A DNA stretch of 64,000 bases from Candidatus Gastranaerophilales bacterium (GTDB taxonomy: Bacteria > Cyanobacteriota > Vampirovibrionia > Gastranaerophilales > Gastranaerophilaceae): contig CALUUN010000034.1 in the NCBI GenBank assembly GCA_944323995.1, positions 62,001-126,000 of the forward strand, given 5' to 3'. The notes beneath the pieces were generated by a model, which saw only the letters and a program-made list of their open reading frames with translations, ran no database searches and had not been told where the DNA came from. This document shows positions 25,843 to 35,299 of the stretch, piece by piece. A program made the position numbers and the translations under genes. Each line of letters starts with the position of its first letter. Positions within the stretch are counted from its first letter, which is position 1.

Positions 25843-27090
25843 TTACAAATCCTTATGGTGGAATTGTTTTATGCCTTCTGCGTAATCTTTCACAATATGG
25901 CCGTTTCCGATTAATTTGTATTTATATATAGTCAAACCTTCAAGTCCGACAGGGCCTCTGGCATGGGTTTTGTTGGTAGAAATTCCGACCTCTGCGCCGA
26001 AACCGTATCTGAAGCCGTCCGCAAAACGTGTTGATGCGTTAAAATAAACGCCCGCTGAATCCACTTTATTCATAAATCTTTCAGCGTTTTCAATATCTTT
26101 TGTTATTATACTGTCAGTATGGCCGGAACCATAAGTATTTATATGTTCAATTGCTTCGTCAAGATTTTTTACCGTCTTAAACGCCAGTGTCGTGTCACCG
26201 TGTTCAAATGCCCAGCTTTCAGGGTTTTCAACAAGTTTTATTTCTTCAAGCTGCAATGCGGCAAGAAGTTTGTCTTTATCTTGAAAGTTTTCGTGTATCA
26301 AAAGTGTTTCAACCGAATTACATGCACTCGGGTACTGGGTTTTTGCATCCGTAATAACTTTTATTGCCATGTTTAAATCCGCAGTTTGGTCGACAAAAAT
26401 ATGGCAGATTCCGTCTGCGTGTCCGAGAACCGGAATTTTCGTATTCTCTTTTATGAATTTAACCAGTTTATTACCGCCGCGCGGTATAATCAAATTTATA
26501 TACTTATCACATTTAAGCATTTCTGCCACGTCATCACGTGTAAACACCTGCTGCAAAACGTTTTTCGGAAAACCTTCAAGTTTGTTGAGAGCACCGTTTA
26601 TAATTTCAAGAATTGTTTTATTTGTGTTGATTGATTCTTTTCCGCCTTTTAAAATTACGGCATTTGCGGATTTTACGGCAAGTGATGAGATTTGTGCGAT
26701 GACATCGGGCCGCGCCTCAAAAATAATCCCCAGAACCCCTATCGGGCAGCTTATTTTGTAAAGGGTTAAATCTTTATCAAGTTCGCGGACAAGGAGTTTT
26801 TTATTAATCGGATCTTCAAGTTTTGCAATGTCGCGTATACCTTGAATCATGTCGCGCATTTTGTTTTGGTCGAGTTTGAGCCTGTTGAACGTAGATTTTG
26901 AAAGCTCGCCGGTTTCCACAAGTTTTTCGGCATCGCTTAAATCTTTTTTATTTGCCTCAAAAATTTTTTCTTTATTTTTTTCAAGTGCATCAGCAATATT
27001 CAAAAGTGCTTTATTTTTCAAATCACCTGAAACATCCGCAATTTCAAGTGCCGCATTCTTAGCGGATTTTGCTATATTTTCAAAATCCAT
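25843..27090 (-). CDS. proA: Gamma-glutamyl phosphate reductase
   Basis: 415 residues, normal length. Second step of proline synthesis: NADPH reduction of glutamyl-5-phosphate to the semialdehyde. The aldehyde dehydrogenase-type catalytic cysteine is in YPSACNSVETLLIH; PIGVLGIIFEARPDV and ILKGGKESINTN are characteristic. It directly follows proB (8 nt), and proC lies at 43965 in the same window, so all three proline genes are present. Confidence 0.98.
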   Translation of the reverse strand: MDFENIAKSAKNAALEIADVSGDLKNKALLNIADALEKNKEKIFEANKKDLSDAEKLVETGELSKSTFNRLKLDQNKMRDMIQGIRDIAKLEDPINKKLLVRELDKDLTLYKISCPIGVLGIIFEARPDVIAQISSLAVKSANAVILKGGKESINTNKTILEIINGALNKLEGFPKNVLQQVFTRDDVAEMLKCDKYINLIIPRGGNKLVKFIKENTKIPVLGHADGICHIFVDQTADLNMAIKVITDAKTQYPSACNSVETLLIHENFQDKDKLLAALQLEEIKLVENPESWAFEHGDTTLAFKTVKNLDEAIEHINTYGSGHTDSIITKDIENAERFMNKVDSAGVYFNASTRFADGFRYGFGAEVGISTNKTHARGPVGLEGLTIYKYKLIGNGHIVKDYAEGIKQFHHKDL

Positions 27091-27098
27091 AAACTCTC

Positions 27099-28241
27099 CT
27101 ATAAAATTGTAATATTATCACGGGTAATAATTGCATCGTAGTTTTTAAACCCTAAGATTTTCAAAATATTATCCGAATGATGTCCGATAAGTTTCTGACA
27201 GGAAGTTGAGCTGTAATTTACTATTCCTCTTGCAAATTCTTTTTTGTTTTCGTCAAGAATTGAAATTACATCACCTTTGTTAAATTCATTAATTACTTCA
27301 ATAATACCGATAGGCAAAAGACTTTTTTCCTGTTCGGTGAGGGCTTTTTTTGCACCGTCGTTTACGACAATTTTTCCTATAATATTTGTTGCATAACCTA
27401 TCCAGCGTTTTTTATCGGGCATATTTTCATTTTGCGGAAGGAACATTGTACCGTAATCTTCACCTGCAAATATTTTTCGTATTATATAAGGAACGGTACC
27501 GTTTGCAATAAGCATTTTGCCGCCGAATCTCGTAACCATTCTTGCGGAGCGGAGTTTTGTTTCCATGCCGCCTCTGCCGCCGTCAGATACGCCTGATGCC
27601 AGTGCAATTATATCATCCGTAACCTCATCGACTTCTTTGATAAGTTTGGCATCCGGATTGACTTTCGGATTTGAATCAAACAATCCGTCTATATCAGAGA
27701 GAATTACAAGCAAATCAGCATCAAGTTCGCTTGCAACAAGTGCGGAAAGTTTGTCGTTATCTGAAAAACAAACCTGCATATTTTCATACCGCGGGGTCAT
27801 TTCAACGGTAGACACAGTGTCATTTTGATTTATCACAGGGATAACACCGAGCTCCAGAAGTTTATTCAAAGTTGTTCTCAAACTCAGATACCTTGTTCTG
27901 ATGGAAAAATCGTCCTCTGTCAAAAGGATTTGTGCCGCAACAAGCCCGTAGGTATCAAAACCGTTTTCATATAAAGACATCAACTTTCCCTGCCCGATTG
28001 CAGCGCAAGCCTGTTTAAGGGCGGTTCCTTCGGTACTTTCCAGTCCTAAACGTTTTTTGCCCAATCCTACGGCACCGGATGTTATTACAATAACCTCTTT
28101 GCCTGATTTTACAAGTGCGGCGATGTCTTCTATGAACGAAAATATTCGCGGAAGCGAAACATTTCCGTCACTGTTTCTCAAAATATTAGTTCCGAGTTTT
28201 ATAACTATACGTTTTGCTTTAATAAATTCTTTTCTGTCCAT
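27099..28241 (-). CDS. proB: Glutamate 5-kinase
   Basis: 380 residues from ATG at 28241 (MDRKEFIKAKRIVIKLGTN). A longer open frame upstream is not used: TATACT lies 6 nt before this ATG with no SD, predicting a leaderless message. The amino acid kinase domain (IVIKLGTNIL, VITSGAVGLG, VINQNDTVS, DNDKLSALVA) is followed by a C-terminal PUA domain (IGKIVVNDGAKKAL...KGDVISILDE...FARGIVNYSS). It makes glutamyl-5-phosphate for ProA; feedback by proline is usual for PUA-bearing forms. Confidence 0.97.
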   Translation of the reverse strand: MDRKEFIKAKRIVIKLGTNILRNSDGNVSLPRIFSFIEDIAALVKSGKEVIVITSGAVGLGKKRLGLESTEGTALKQACAAIGQGKLMSLYENGFDTYGLVAAQILLTEDDFSIRTRYLSLRTTLNKLLELGVIPVINQNDTVSTVEMTPRYENMQVCFSDNDKLSALVASELDADLLVILSDIDGLFDSNPKVNPDAKLIKEVDEVTDDIIALASGVSDGGRGGMETKLRSARMVTRFGGKMLIANGTVPYIIRKIFAGEDYGTMFLPQNENMPDKKRWIGYATNIIGKIVVNDGAKKALTEQEKSLLPIGIIEVINEFNKGDVISILDENKKEFARGIVNYSSTSCQKLIGHHSDNILKILGFKNYDAIITRDNITIL

Positions 28242-28247
28242 AATTTG

Positions 28248-28295
28248 AGTATAACAAAAAAACAGATATACATACAATAATTTTTGTCCTATAAT
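28248..28295. promoter_or_regulatory. Divergent proB/alr promoters, both leaderless
   Basis: On the minus strand TATACT (28253-28248) is 6 nt from the proB ATG. On the plus strand TATAAT (28290-28295) is 6 nt from the alr ATG at 28302. The 60-nt gap holds no ribosome-binding site for either gene. Confidence 0.7.
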
Positions 28296-28301
28296 CGTTT
28301 T

Positions 28302-29423
28302 ATGAAAAATGTCAGACAAACAAACGTAAATACACACAGAGATGCCTGGGTTGAAATAAATATGGCAAACCTTGAGCATAATATTTCCGAGATAAAAAAA
28401 TATGTGCCCTGCGGAGTAAAACTGCTTGGAGTTGTAAAGGCCGATGCATACGGCCACGGCGCGGTCATGCTTGCGCCGACAATTCTTGCACACGGGTTTG
28501 ATATGCTCGGAGTGGCATCAATTGATGAAGGTGTTGATTTGCGTAATGCAAAAATTACCTGCGACATTCTTGTTCTTGGCGCAGTACCTGTCTGGGCGGT
28601 AGAAAGCGCCGTCAAAGAAAATTTGAGTATCTCAATATTTTCAAAAGGTCATATAGAAGCCTGCCGCAAAGCCTTTGAAAGGACGGGGATAAGACCGAAA
28701 GTTCACATAAAACTTGATACCGGAATGAACAGAATAGGTGTCGAACAAGAAGATGCGGTTGATTTCATAAAAGAAGTTCAGAGTCTTGATTTTATTGATT
28801 TGCAGGGAATATTTACCCATCTTGCAATGGCTGAAAGCATTGAAGAAACCAAAAAACAGGTTGACAAATGGAGTAACATAATTTCGCAAATTCATACGGA
28901 AGGTCTGTTATTACATGTTCAAAACACTGCCGGCACAATGAGTTATGATTTGCCTGATACAAATATGCGGCGTGTCGGAATTGCGCTTTACGGACTGGCG
29001 CCGGATTATCCGCCGTGCATAAAAAACAAGCCTGATTTAAAACCGCTTATTTCTTTAAAAGGCAGGATTGTTAATATACATACAGCAAAAGACGGTGAAG
29101 GCGTAAGCTATTCATATACCTACAGAGCACATGGCGACCGTGTTATTGCGACTTTGCCGGTCGGATATGCAGACGGAGTACCAAGAGCTCTGTCAAACAA
29201 AATATACGGGGTTTTGAACGGCAAAAAAGTTCCGCAGGTCGGAAATATTACCATGGATCAAATGATGTTTGACATAACCGGTGTTGAGGCCGGATTAGGC
29301 GATATAATTACTTTGCTGGATGAAGAAAATTCAATTGATGAGTGGGCAAAAATGCTCGGCACAATAAACTATGAGCTGACCTGCCGCCTGAAAGTAAGAT
29401 TGCCCAGAGTTTATACGAGGTAA
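28302..29423 (+). CDS. alr: Alanine racemase
   Basis: 373 residues from ATG at 28302. The PLP-binding lysine is in GVVKADAYGHGAVM (about residue 46) and the second-base tyrosine is in the VSYSYTYRAHGDR segment. LGVASIDEGVDLR and PVGYADGVPRALSN are further signatures. It makes D-alanine for peptidoglycan. The ORF extends upstream to a TTG at 28284, but that codon is in the -10 region. lpd follows after 2 nt. Confidence 0.97.
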   Translation: MKNVRQTNVNTHRDAWVEINMANLEHNISEIKKYVPCGVKLLGVVKADAYGHGAVMLAPTILAHGFDMLGVASIDEGVDLRNAKITCDILVLGAVPVWAVESAVKENLSISIFSKGHIEACRKAFERTGIRPKVHIKLDTGMNRIGVEQEDAVDFIKEVQSLDFIDLQGIFTHLAMAESIEETKKQVDKWSNIISQIHTEGLLLHVQNTAGTMSYDLPDTNMRRVGIALYGLAPDYPPCIKNKPDLKPLISLKGRIVNIHTAKDGEGVSYSYTYRAHGDRVIATLPVGYADGVPRALSNKIYGVLNGKKVPQVGNITMDQMMFDITGVEAGLGDIITLLDEENSIDEWAKMLGTINYELTCRLKVRLPRVYTR

Positions 29424-29425
29424 AT

Positions 29426-30679
29426 ATGGAAAAAGAATTTGATTTCGGGATTATAGGATCGGGGCCTGCGGGTTATACTGCAGCACTGAGTGCAGCGTCT
29501 GCGGGTAAAAAAGTTGTTTTGTTTGAGAAGGATTCTGTCGGAGGAATATGTCTGAACCGCGGCTGCATTCCGACAAAAACAATGCTGCATTCGGCAGAAA
29601 TTTATGAATATTTGAATAATTCTCTTGATTTAGGGATTTGCGTTGATAACTGCAAAGTTGATTTTTCCAAAATTGCGGAAAGAAAGCGTGCTGTAGTTGA
29701 AAAATTGCGCAGCGGACTTGAAAGATCTTTTAAAAACGCCGGAATAGTAACAATTCAAGCCCAAGCCCGAATTATTAACAAAAATACAATAGAAGCCGGC
29801 GGTGAAAAATATTCCTGCGGACAAATTATTGCCGCTCCCGGCTCAAGTCCGAGAGTGATTAAAGGCATGGAATATGACCACAAATTTATTCTTTCGTCAG
29901 ATGATGTTTTGAATTTTGAAACACTGCCTGAATCCATTGTCATAATCGGTTCCGGCGCTATCGGAATTGAATTTTCGAGAATTTTGTCGGCATTCAATGT
30001 CCAAGTTACCATTGTAGAAATTGCGGAAAACCTTCTTCCGCTTGCGGATTTTGAAATTTCCAAACGTGTTGAAAGAATTTTTAAATCCAAAAATATAAAT
30101 TTTTATACCGGAACTTCGGTCGAAAAAATCGAAAAAACGGATAAAGGTGTGCAAATTCTTCTTTCAAACGGCCAAACACTGAACGCTGATTGTACGCTTC
30201 TTGCGGTCGGCAGAGTTCCCAATAAAATTGAAAACATTGAAGGCGTTACCTCTATCGGTGATGCGGCAGGCTCAATTCAGCTTGCACATTTTGCAAGCAA
30301 ACAGGCGCTGGAAAAGGTTGTTCAGATTCCTTTTGATGAAACCCTTGTGCCGTCAGTGGTTTACGGCAGCCCCGAAATCGCTTGGATCGGCAAGCGCGAG
30401 CAGGATCTGGAGCCGGGAACTTACCAGAAAGCAATGATCCCGATTTCCGCACTGGCAAAATCTCAATGCGACAACGCGCTTGACGGTATGATGAAAATTC
30501 TTGTCCGCGATGACAGAATTATAGGCGCACATATTGTGTCTAAAGAGGCCTCCTCGCTTATTCAGCAGATTGTTATTGCAATGCAGGCAAATGTTTCTGT
30601 TGAACGTTTGAAGGCCGTATGTTTTGCGCATCCGACGTATTCTGAAGGAATTTTTGAATGTCTTATGAGGTTAAAATAA
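29426..30679 (+). CDS. lpd: Dihydrolipoamide dehydrogenase-like flavoprotein
   Basis: 417 residues, shorter than typical E3 enzymes (about 460). FAD site GIIGSGPAGYTAALSAASAGKK, redox disulfide GGICLNRGCIPTKTM, NAD site IVIIGSGAIGIEFSRIL, and the C-terminal AHPTYSEG catalytic histidine are all present. It reoxidises dihydrolipoyl groups. Direct linkage to lipA (overlapping start/stop) supports a lipoate-dependent complex rather than another pyridine nucleotide disulfide reductase. Confidence 0.9.
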   Translation: MEKEFDFGIIGSGPAGYTAALSAASAGKKVVLFEKDSVGGICLNRGCIPTKTMLHSAEIYEYLNNSLDLGICVDNCKVDFSKIAERKRAVVEKLRSGLERSFKNAGIVTIQAQARIINKNTIEAGGEKYSCGQIIAAPGSSPRVIKGMEYDHKFILSSDDVLNFETLPESIVIIGSGAIGIEFSRILSAFNVQVTIVEIAENLLPLADFEISKRVERIFKSKNINFYTGTSVEKIEKTDKGVQILLSNGQTLNADCTLLAVGRVPNKIENIEGVTSIGDAAGSIQLAHFASKQALEKVVQIPFDETLVPSVVYGSPEIAWIGKREQDLEPGTYQKAMIPISALAKSQCDNALDGMMKILVRDDRIIGAHIVSKEASSLIQQIVIAMQANVSVERLKAVCFAHPTYSEGIFECLMRLK

Positions 30680-31521
30680 TGCGTCAGAGGCTTCCTGAAT
30701 TTTTAAAACGACCGATTATTGATACTGACAAAACCAGAACCGTCCGAAAGATTTTGAAAACCAAATGTCTTAACACGGTTTGCGAAAATGCACGCTGCCC
30801 CAATAAAAATGAGTGTTATACAAAAAACACCGCAACTTTTTTGATTATGGGAAACAACTGCACCAGAAACTGCCGCTACTGCAATATCTCTTGCGCAAAA
30901 CCGGAGCCTCTTGATTTGAATGAACCTTTGCATATTGCACAGGCCGTATGTGATCTCGGACTTAAATATGCCGTGATAACTTCTGTTACCCGCGACGATT
31001 TGCCCGACGGCGGCGCAGAGCATTTTGCAAACTGTATTTATGAAATAAGAAAATTATGCCCCGATACAAAAATCGAAATCCTCACCCCCGATTTCAAAGG
31101 CGATAAACATGCACTTGACATAATTATTCAGGCAAAACCGGATGTCTTTAACCACAATATTGAAACCGTAAAAGAACTATTCAAAACTGCACGCCCGCAG
31201 GGAAACTATCTGCGCTCGCTTGAGGTTCTTAAATATGTAAAAGAAAAAGGAAAAATCATCACAAAATCAGGACTTATGATAGGTCTTGGCGAAACACTTG
31301 AACAAATTGAATCAACCTTAAACGACCTTCATAATACAGGTTGTGATATCGTGACAATCGGCCAGTATATTCAACCTTCCAAAAATCATCTTGATGTCGC
31401 AAAATATTATTCTCCGGAAGAATACGAAACCTTAAAACTGCTCGCTAAAAAGGCGGGTATTTGCCATTATCAAATAGGGCCGCTTGTCAGAAGTTCCTAC
31501 AGAGCAGGTGAACTACTTTGA
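30679..31521 (+). CDS. lipA: Lipoyl synthase
   Basis: 280 residues from ATG at 30679, which overlaps the lpd stop (TAATG) and has GAGG upstream. It is a radical SAM enzyme inserting two sulfurs into octanoyl chains. The auxiliary cluster motif (CLNTVCENARCPNKNEC) and the radical SAM motif CTRNCRYC are both intact, and the C-terminal RSSYRAGEL supplies the conserved RSSY serine. It supplies lipoyl groups for lpd-linked complexes. Confidence 0.97.
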   Translation: MRQRLPEFLKRPIIDTDKTRTVRKILKTKCLNTVCENARCPNKNECYTKNTATFLIMGNNCTRNCRYCNISCAKPEPLDLNEPLHIAQAVCDLGLKYAVITSVTRDDLPDGGAEHFANCIYEIRKLCPDTKIEILTPDFKGDKHALDIIIQAKPDVFNHNIETVKELFKTARPQGNYLRSLEVLKYVKEKGKIITKSGLMIGLGETLEQIESTLNDLHNTGCDIVTIGQYIQPSKNHLDVAKYYSPEEYETLKLLAKKAGICHYQIGPLVRSSYRAGELL

Positions 31522-31731
31522 TTTTTTTTCGACTATTTTAAATTCGTAGCCCAGATAATCCAGCAGTTCCTGAACAAGTCTGAATCTTATGCTGCCCGAG
31601 AGAAACATCTTGGAAAGATTGCTCGGGAAGGGCACATTGCGGCCTTCGGCTTTCATCTTTCTCAAAACTTTGCTCATTGATTTGCCGTTTCTTACAAGTA
31701 TTACTTTTATTTCTTCGTATATATTCATCAT
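31513..31731 (-). CDS. Small helix-turn-helix-like protein
   Basis: 72 residues. MMNIYEEIKVILVRNGKSMSKVLRKMKAEG...PFPSNLSKMFLSGSIRFRLVQELLDYLGYEFKIV has the helix pattern of a compact XRE-type DNA-binding fold, as seen in small phage-like regulators. It converges on lipA, overlapping its end by 9 nt. A second ATG follows immediately at 31728. Function unknown. Confidence 0.55.
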   Translation of the reverse strand: MMNIYEEIKVILVRNGKSMSKVLRKMKAEGRNVPFPSNLSKMFLSGSIRFRLVQELLDYLGYEFKIVEKKSK

Positions 31732-31916
31732 AATATTTATATTATTTTATCTTTTGGGGAATTACAAAAATCACAACCTTGTTATTAGTTAGAATAATTA
31801 TTATATTATGTATAATAATAAAAATTAAGCATAAGTCAGTCTTATGTTACTCTTGTGGAGAAAAATTTTTTATGATAGCATTGAATTTGTACAAAAGATT
31901 AAAAGAGGAAATTATT

Positions 31917-32576
31917 ATGCAGGCTCGCAGAGCAGCCAGAGAATTGGCTTTTATATTATTTTCACAATTTGACAAAAAAATAACCAATTATTCCGGAACG
32001 GATTTGGAAAACATAATTTTGAAATCGGTAAGAATATTAACAGGCAACGCAGGCGATGAATTAAAAACAGCCGTCGGAGCGCTTATTGATATGAAAAACC
32101 GCATAGATGACTATGAAGCGGAACATGAAATTAATTTAAACAGACCCCTGGAAGCCGCAAATCTTCCGGTTCCTCTTCCGATGACATCGGATATGACAGG
32201 CAGAATTGATGAGATGATTGATATTGCCGAAAAAGCGCTTCTTGCGCTTGAAATTGCGGAGTTTACCACACTTGATTCACAACATGAAGTAAAAAATTAT
32301 GCAATAAAAATTGCGGAATTTTTCCAGAAAAACCATGAAGAAGTTGACAAACTTATCCAGAAATATTCAAAAGGCTGGGATATCGACAGGCTTGTCAAAA
32401 TGGATAAAGATATTTTGCGCATTGCAATAGTGGAACTTTTGTATATGAAAGATGCGCCTATGAAAGTTGTTATTGATGAAGCGATTGAACTTGCAAAAAA
32501 ATATTCAACCGACGACAGTGCGGCATTCATAAACGGCATTCTTGCAAAAGTTATTATAGATAACGGATTGAGTTAA
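31917..32576 (+). CDS. nusB: Transcription antitermination factor NusB
   Basis: 219 residues from ATG at 31917 with SD AAAGAGG. Start MQARRAARELAFILFSQFD and the C-terminal helices (DKLIQKYSKGWDIDRLVKMDKDILRIAIVELLYM...VVIDEAIELAKKYSTDDSAAFINGIL) are NusB signatures. At about 80 residues longer than E. coli NusB it carries an internal insertion (about 40-110). It binds boxA RNA with NusE for rRNA antitermination. The stop overlaps the ftsY start. Confidence 0.93.
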   Translation: MQARRAARELAFILFSQFDKKITNYSGTDLENIILKSVRILTGNAGDELKTAVGALIDMKNRIDDYEAEHEINLNRPLEAANLPVPLPMTSDMTGRIDEMIDIAEKALLALEIAEFTTLDSQHEVKNYAIKIAEFFQKNHEEVDKLIQKYSKGWDIDRLVKMDKDILRIAIVELLYMKDAPMKVVIDEAIELAKKYSTDDSAAFINGILAKVIIDNGLS

Positions 32577-33490
32577 TGTTCAAATTTTTTTCAGACAGTT
32601 TTGAAAATTTTAAAAAAAAGGTTTCGAATACAGCCTCGGCACTTGTCGGTAATGTTGTTGAGGCAGCGGGTGATGAAGAAAACTTTTCCGAATTTGTTCT
32701 TGATGATATGGAAGATGTTCTGATAGGAGCGGATCTCGGCGTAAACTACGCCGCAGAACTTGTTGACAGACTCCGTAATCAAGACAAGATTAAGCCTTCC
32801 GATGTAAAAAACTATCTTCAGGCAGAATTTGAAAAAGTTCTTACATCTGCCGGCAGAACAAATTTGAATTACAGAGAAAACGAACTTAATATCTATTTTA
32901 TAACAGGTGTGAACGGAGCCGGTAAAACAACCTTAATCGGCAAACTGGCCTACAGATTCAAATCCGAAGGCAAAAAGGTTTTAATCGCCGCAGGTGATAC
33001 TTTCCGCGCGGCAGCCGAAGAACAGCTTGATATCTGGTCAAAACGTGCCGGCGCCGATATTGTACGACGTGACAAAGCCGATCCGGCATCGGTTGTCTAC
33101 GAAGCAATTCAAAAAGCAAAAAACGAAAATTATAATGTTGTTCTGGTAGATACGGCAGGCAGACTGCAAAATAAATACAATCTTATGGAAGAGTTATCCA
33201 AGATTAAATCCGTAATTGATAAAAATGCACCCGAAAACTTGCGTGAATGTATGCTGGTTTTGGATGCAAATACCGGCCAGAACGGTTTGCAGCAGGCAAA
33301 AGTATTCACCGATGCGGTCAATATTACCTCTGTTGCTTTGACAAAACTCGACGGCTCAGCAAAAGGCGCAATTATTCTTGCTGTCGCAAAAGAAATGAAA
33401 CTTCCCGTCAAACTCGTTGGCATCGGTGAAAAAATGGAAGATTTAAAAGATTTTGATTCCGCTGAATTTATTCAGGCACTTTTTGAATAG
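32576..33490 (+). CDS. ftsY: Signal recognition particle receptor FtsY
   Basis: 304 residues, an NG-domain form lacking a long acidic A domain. GTPase motifs: GVNGAGKTTLIGKLAYRF (G1), DTFRAAAEEQL (G2), DTAGRLQNKYNLMEEL (G3) and TKLDGSAKGA (G4), with GIGEKMEDLKDFD at the C-terminus. It receives SRP-ribosome complexes at the membrane. It is translationally coupled to nusB by a 1-nt overlap. Confidence 0.97.
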   Translation: MFKFFSDSFENFKKKVSNTASALVGNVVEAAGDEENFSEFVLDDMEDVLIGADLGVNYAAELVDRLRNQDKIKPSDVKNYLQAEFEKVLTSAGRTNLNYRENELNIYFITGVNGAGKTTLIGKLAYRFKSEGKKVLIAAGDTFRAAAEEQLDIWSKRAGADIVRRDKADPASVVYEAIQKAKNENYNVVLVDTAGRLQNKYNLMEELSKIKSVIDKNAPENLRECMLVLDANTGQNGLQQAKVFTDAVNITSVALTKLDGSAKGAIILAVAKEMKLPVKLVGIGEKMEDLKDFDSAEFIQALFE

Positions 33491-33645
33491 TTATTTTTGG
33501 GAGTTTTATATTTAATTTGTACGCCGGTTTTAATCCGCCGTATATTAAGTTTTGTAAAATAAATGGAGGAAAAAGTGCATTTTTATTAAAGAAAATTAAA
33601 AATATACCGATAAAAATAATGTGAGTAAATAAAAGGAGTCTTGTG

Positions 33646-34041
33646 ATGGCAATTGAATTTAACGGAAAAGGAAATGTAAACAACTTTAGAATCGGCAAAG
33701 AGGTGCCGGGTGCAAAAGATGTTCAGAAGGAAGAAAAGGTAGAGGAACAAAAACAGGTAGCGGACAACAAGTTTGTCAAAGACTTAGGCGAAGATTTGCT
33801 GACCTCAACAGCTGCAAGCGCTTACGGAATTAACTTTGCAAAACCTGCCGGAGTCAAAATTGACAAAGCATTCTGGGGCGATGCGCTCAAAGGTTTGAAT
33901 CTGAAAGATACCGCCGTATCCGAAGATACTACAAAAGGTCTTGCGGATATTGACAACACATTTGCAATCCTTGATATGGAACGCAAAATGGCCTCATCCC
34001 CATTTATTCAGGCACTTAATAAAGAATTCGGAATTTCATAA
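33646..34041 (+). CDS. Hypothetical protein
   Basis: 131 residues; ATG at 33646 is 7 nt after AGGAG. MAIEFNGKGNVNNFRIGKEV leads into a charged stretch (KEEKVEEQKQVADNKF) and an Ala/Gly-rich segment (SAYGINFAKPAGVKIDKAFW). No signal peptide or known domain. The F-N-G-K near the N-terminus is reminiscent of the lineage-type leaders seen elsewhere. It is followed by an intrinsic terminator. Confidence 0.6.
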   Translation: MAIEFNGKGNVNNFRIGKEVPGAKDVQKEEKVEEQKQVADNKFVKDLGEDLLTSTAASAYGINFAKPAGVKIDKAFWGDALKGLNLKDTAVSEDTTKGLADIDNTFAILDMERKMASSPFIQALNKEFGIS

Positions 34042-34106
34042 GACTTATAAATCACATTTACTCGTCTGAGGCAAAATGCCAAAGACAATTACTCACACAA
34101 ATTTTT

Positions 34107-34133
34107 AAAGGCTGACGACAATCAGCCTTTTTG
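34107..34133 (+). terminator. Intrinsic terminator
   Basis: AAAGGCTGA-N6-TCAGCCTTTTT downstream of the gene ending at 34041. Confidence 0.85.
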
Positions 34134-34168
34134 TTATAAAAGATGAATTTGCGGCAAATTTACGCAAT

Positions 34169-34194
34169 AAAAAAGTCCCGAAAGGGACTTTTTT
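34169..34194 (-). terminator. Intrinsic terminator of dnaG-sigA
   Basis: AAAAAAGTCCC-GAAA-GGGACTTTTTT; its left arm lies just after the sigA stop and its right arm overlaps that codon. It is symmetric enough to act both ways. Confidence 0.88.
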
Positions 34195-35299
34195 ATGATT
34201 CTACATATTCTCTCAAGCGTTTTGATCTGTTGGGGTGACGGAGTTTTCTTAACGCTTTGGCTTCAATTTGTCTGATACGCTCGCGCGTTACACCGAACAA
34301 TTGTCCTACTTCTTCAAGAGTTCTTTGACGGCCGTCATCCATGCCGAAACGCAGTCTTAAAACGTCGCGTTCTCTCGGGGAAAGCGTGCATAAAACTTCT
34401 GCAAGATCTTCTCTCAAAAGTTCGGATGCAACTGTTTTAATCGGGGCGTCAGCTTCTTTATCTTCAATAAAATCACCCAGTCTGGAATCTTCTTCTTTAC
34501 CTATTGGAGTTTCCAGAGATAAAGGTTCCTGAGCAATTTTGATAATTTCACGAAGTTTCGGAATAGAAACATTCATTTCAATCGCAAGTTCATCTTCGGT
34601 CGGTTTTCTTGAAAGTTCCTGAGCCAGACGGCGGGTAACTTTTTTCAATTTATTAATTGTTTCAACCATGTGAACCGGAATACGGATTGTTCTTGCCTGA
34701 TCGGCGATTGCGCGTGTGATTGCCTGTCTTATCCACCATGTTGCATAAGTTGAAAATTTAAACCCGCGTTCATGGTCAAATTTTTCAGCAGCACGGATTA
34801 AACCGAGGTTTCCCTCCTGAATTAAATCCAAAAACAACATTCCGCGGCCTACGTATTTTTTTGCGATACTTACAACAAGACGCAAATTTGCCTGCACGAG
34901 TTTTCTTTTTGCAATAGCACCCGGTGTGCCGCCTTGAAGAATTTTTCTTGCTAGTTCTATTTCTTCTTTTGCAGACAGCAGTTTTATTCTTCCGATTTCT
35001 CTTAAATACAATCTTACCGGATCATCGACCGCAATACCTTTCGGTAATTCAAAATCCGAATCATCCGGATCTTCTTCGTCAGAACCTGACATCATATATA
35101 TATCATCCAGATTCATTTTGTTGCCGATTTTGGAGGTTACAATATCTTCAATATTATCGGTGCTTATGTCCATATTCATGTAGTTTACGCTATCATTTTC
35201 GGACTCTAAAACTGCATCCTCATCCAAATCATGTAAATCCAGGGTTTCATCTTCCATAACACTTACAACTGAGGAACTGGGTTGTCTTTTTTTAGTCAT
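34193..35299 (-). CDS. sigA: Primary RNA polymerase sigma factor
   Basis: 368 residues. Region 1.2 ([33 protein letters not shown]), region 2 ([57 protein letters not shown]), region 3 and region 4 ([51 protein letters not shown]) are complete. An acidic N-terminal stretch replaces a long region 1.1. It directs housekeeping promoters such as the TTGACA/TATAAT pairs seen here. It follows dnaG with an 8-nt overlap, the classical macromolecular synthesis pairing. Confidence 0.97.
   Translation of the reverse strand: MTKKRQPSSSVVSVMEDETLDLHDLDEDAVLESENDSVNYMNMDISTDNIEDIVTSKIGNKMNLDDIYMMSGSDEEDPDDSDFELPKGIAVDDPVRLYLREIGRIKLLSAKEEIELARKILQGGTPGAIAKRKLVQANLRLVVSIAKKYVGRGMLFLDLIQEGNLGLIRAAEKFDHERGFKFSTYATWWIRQAITRAIADQARTIRIPVHMVETINKLKKVTRRLAQELSRKPTEDELAIEMNVSIPKLREIIKIAQEPLSLETPIGKEEDSRLGDFIEDKEADAPIKTVASELLREDLAEVLCTLSPRERDVLRLRFGMDDGRQRTLEEVGQLFGVTRERIRQIEAKALRKLRHPNRSKRLREYVES

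Noticed and set aside
28242-28493. 84-residue N-terminal extension of proB
   Set aside because: It would read through the divergent promoters and into alr; the kinase domain begins at ATG 28241 with a -10 box 6 nt upstream.
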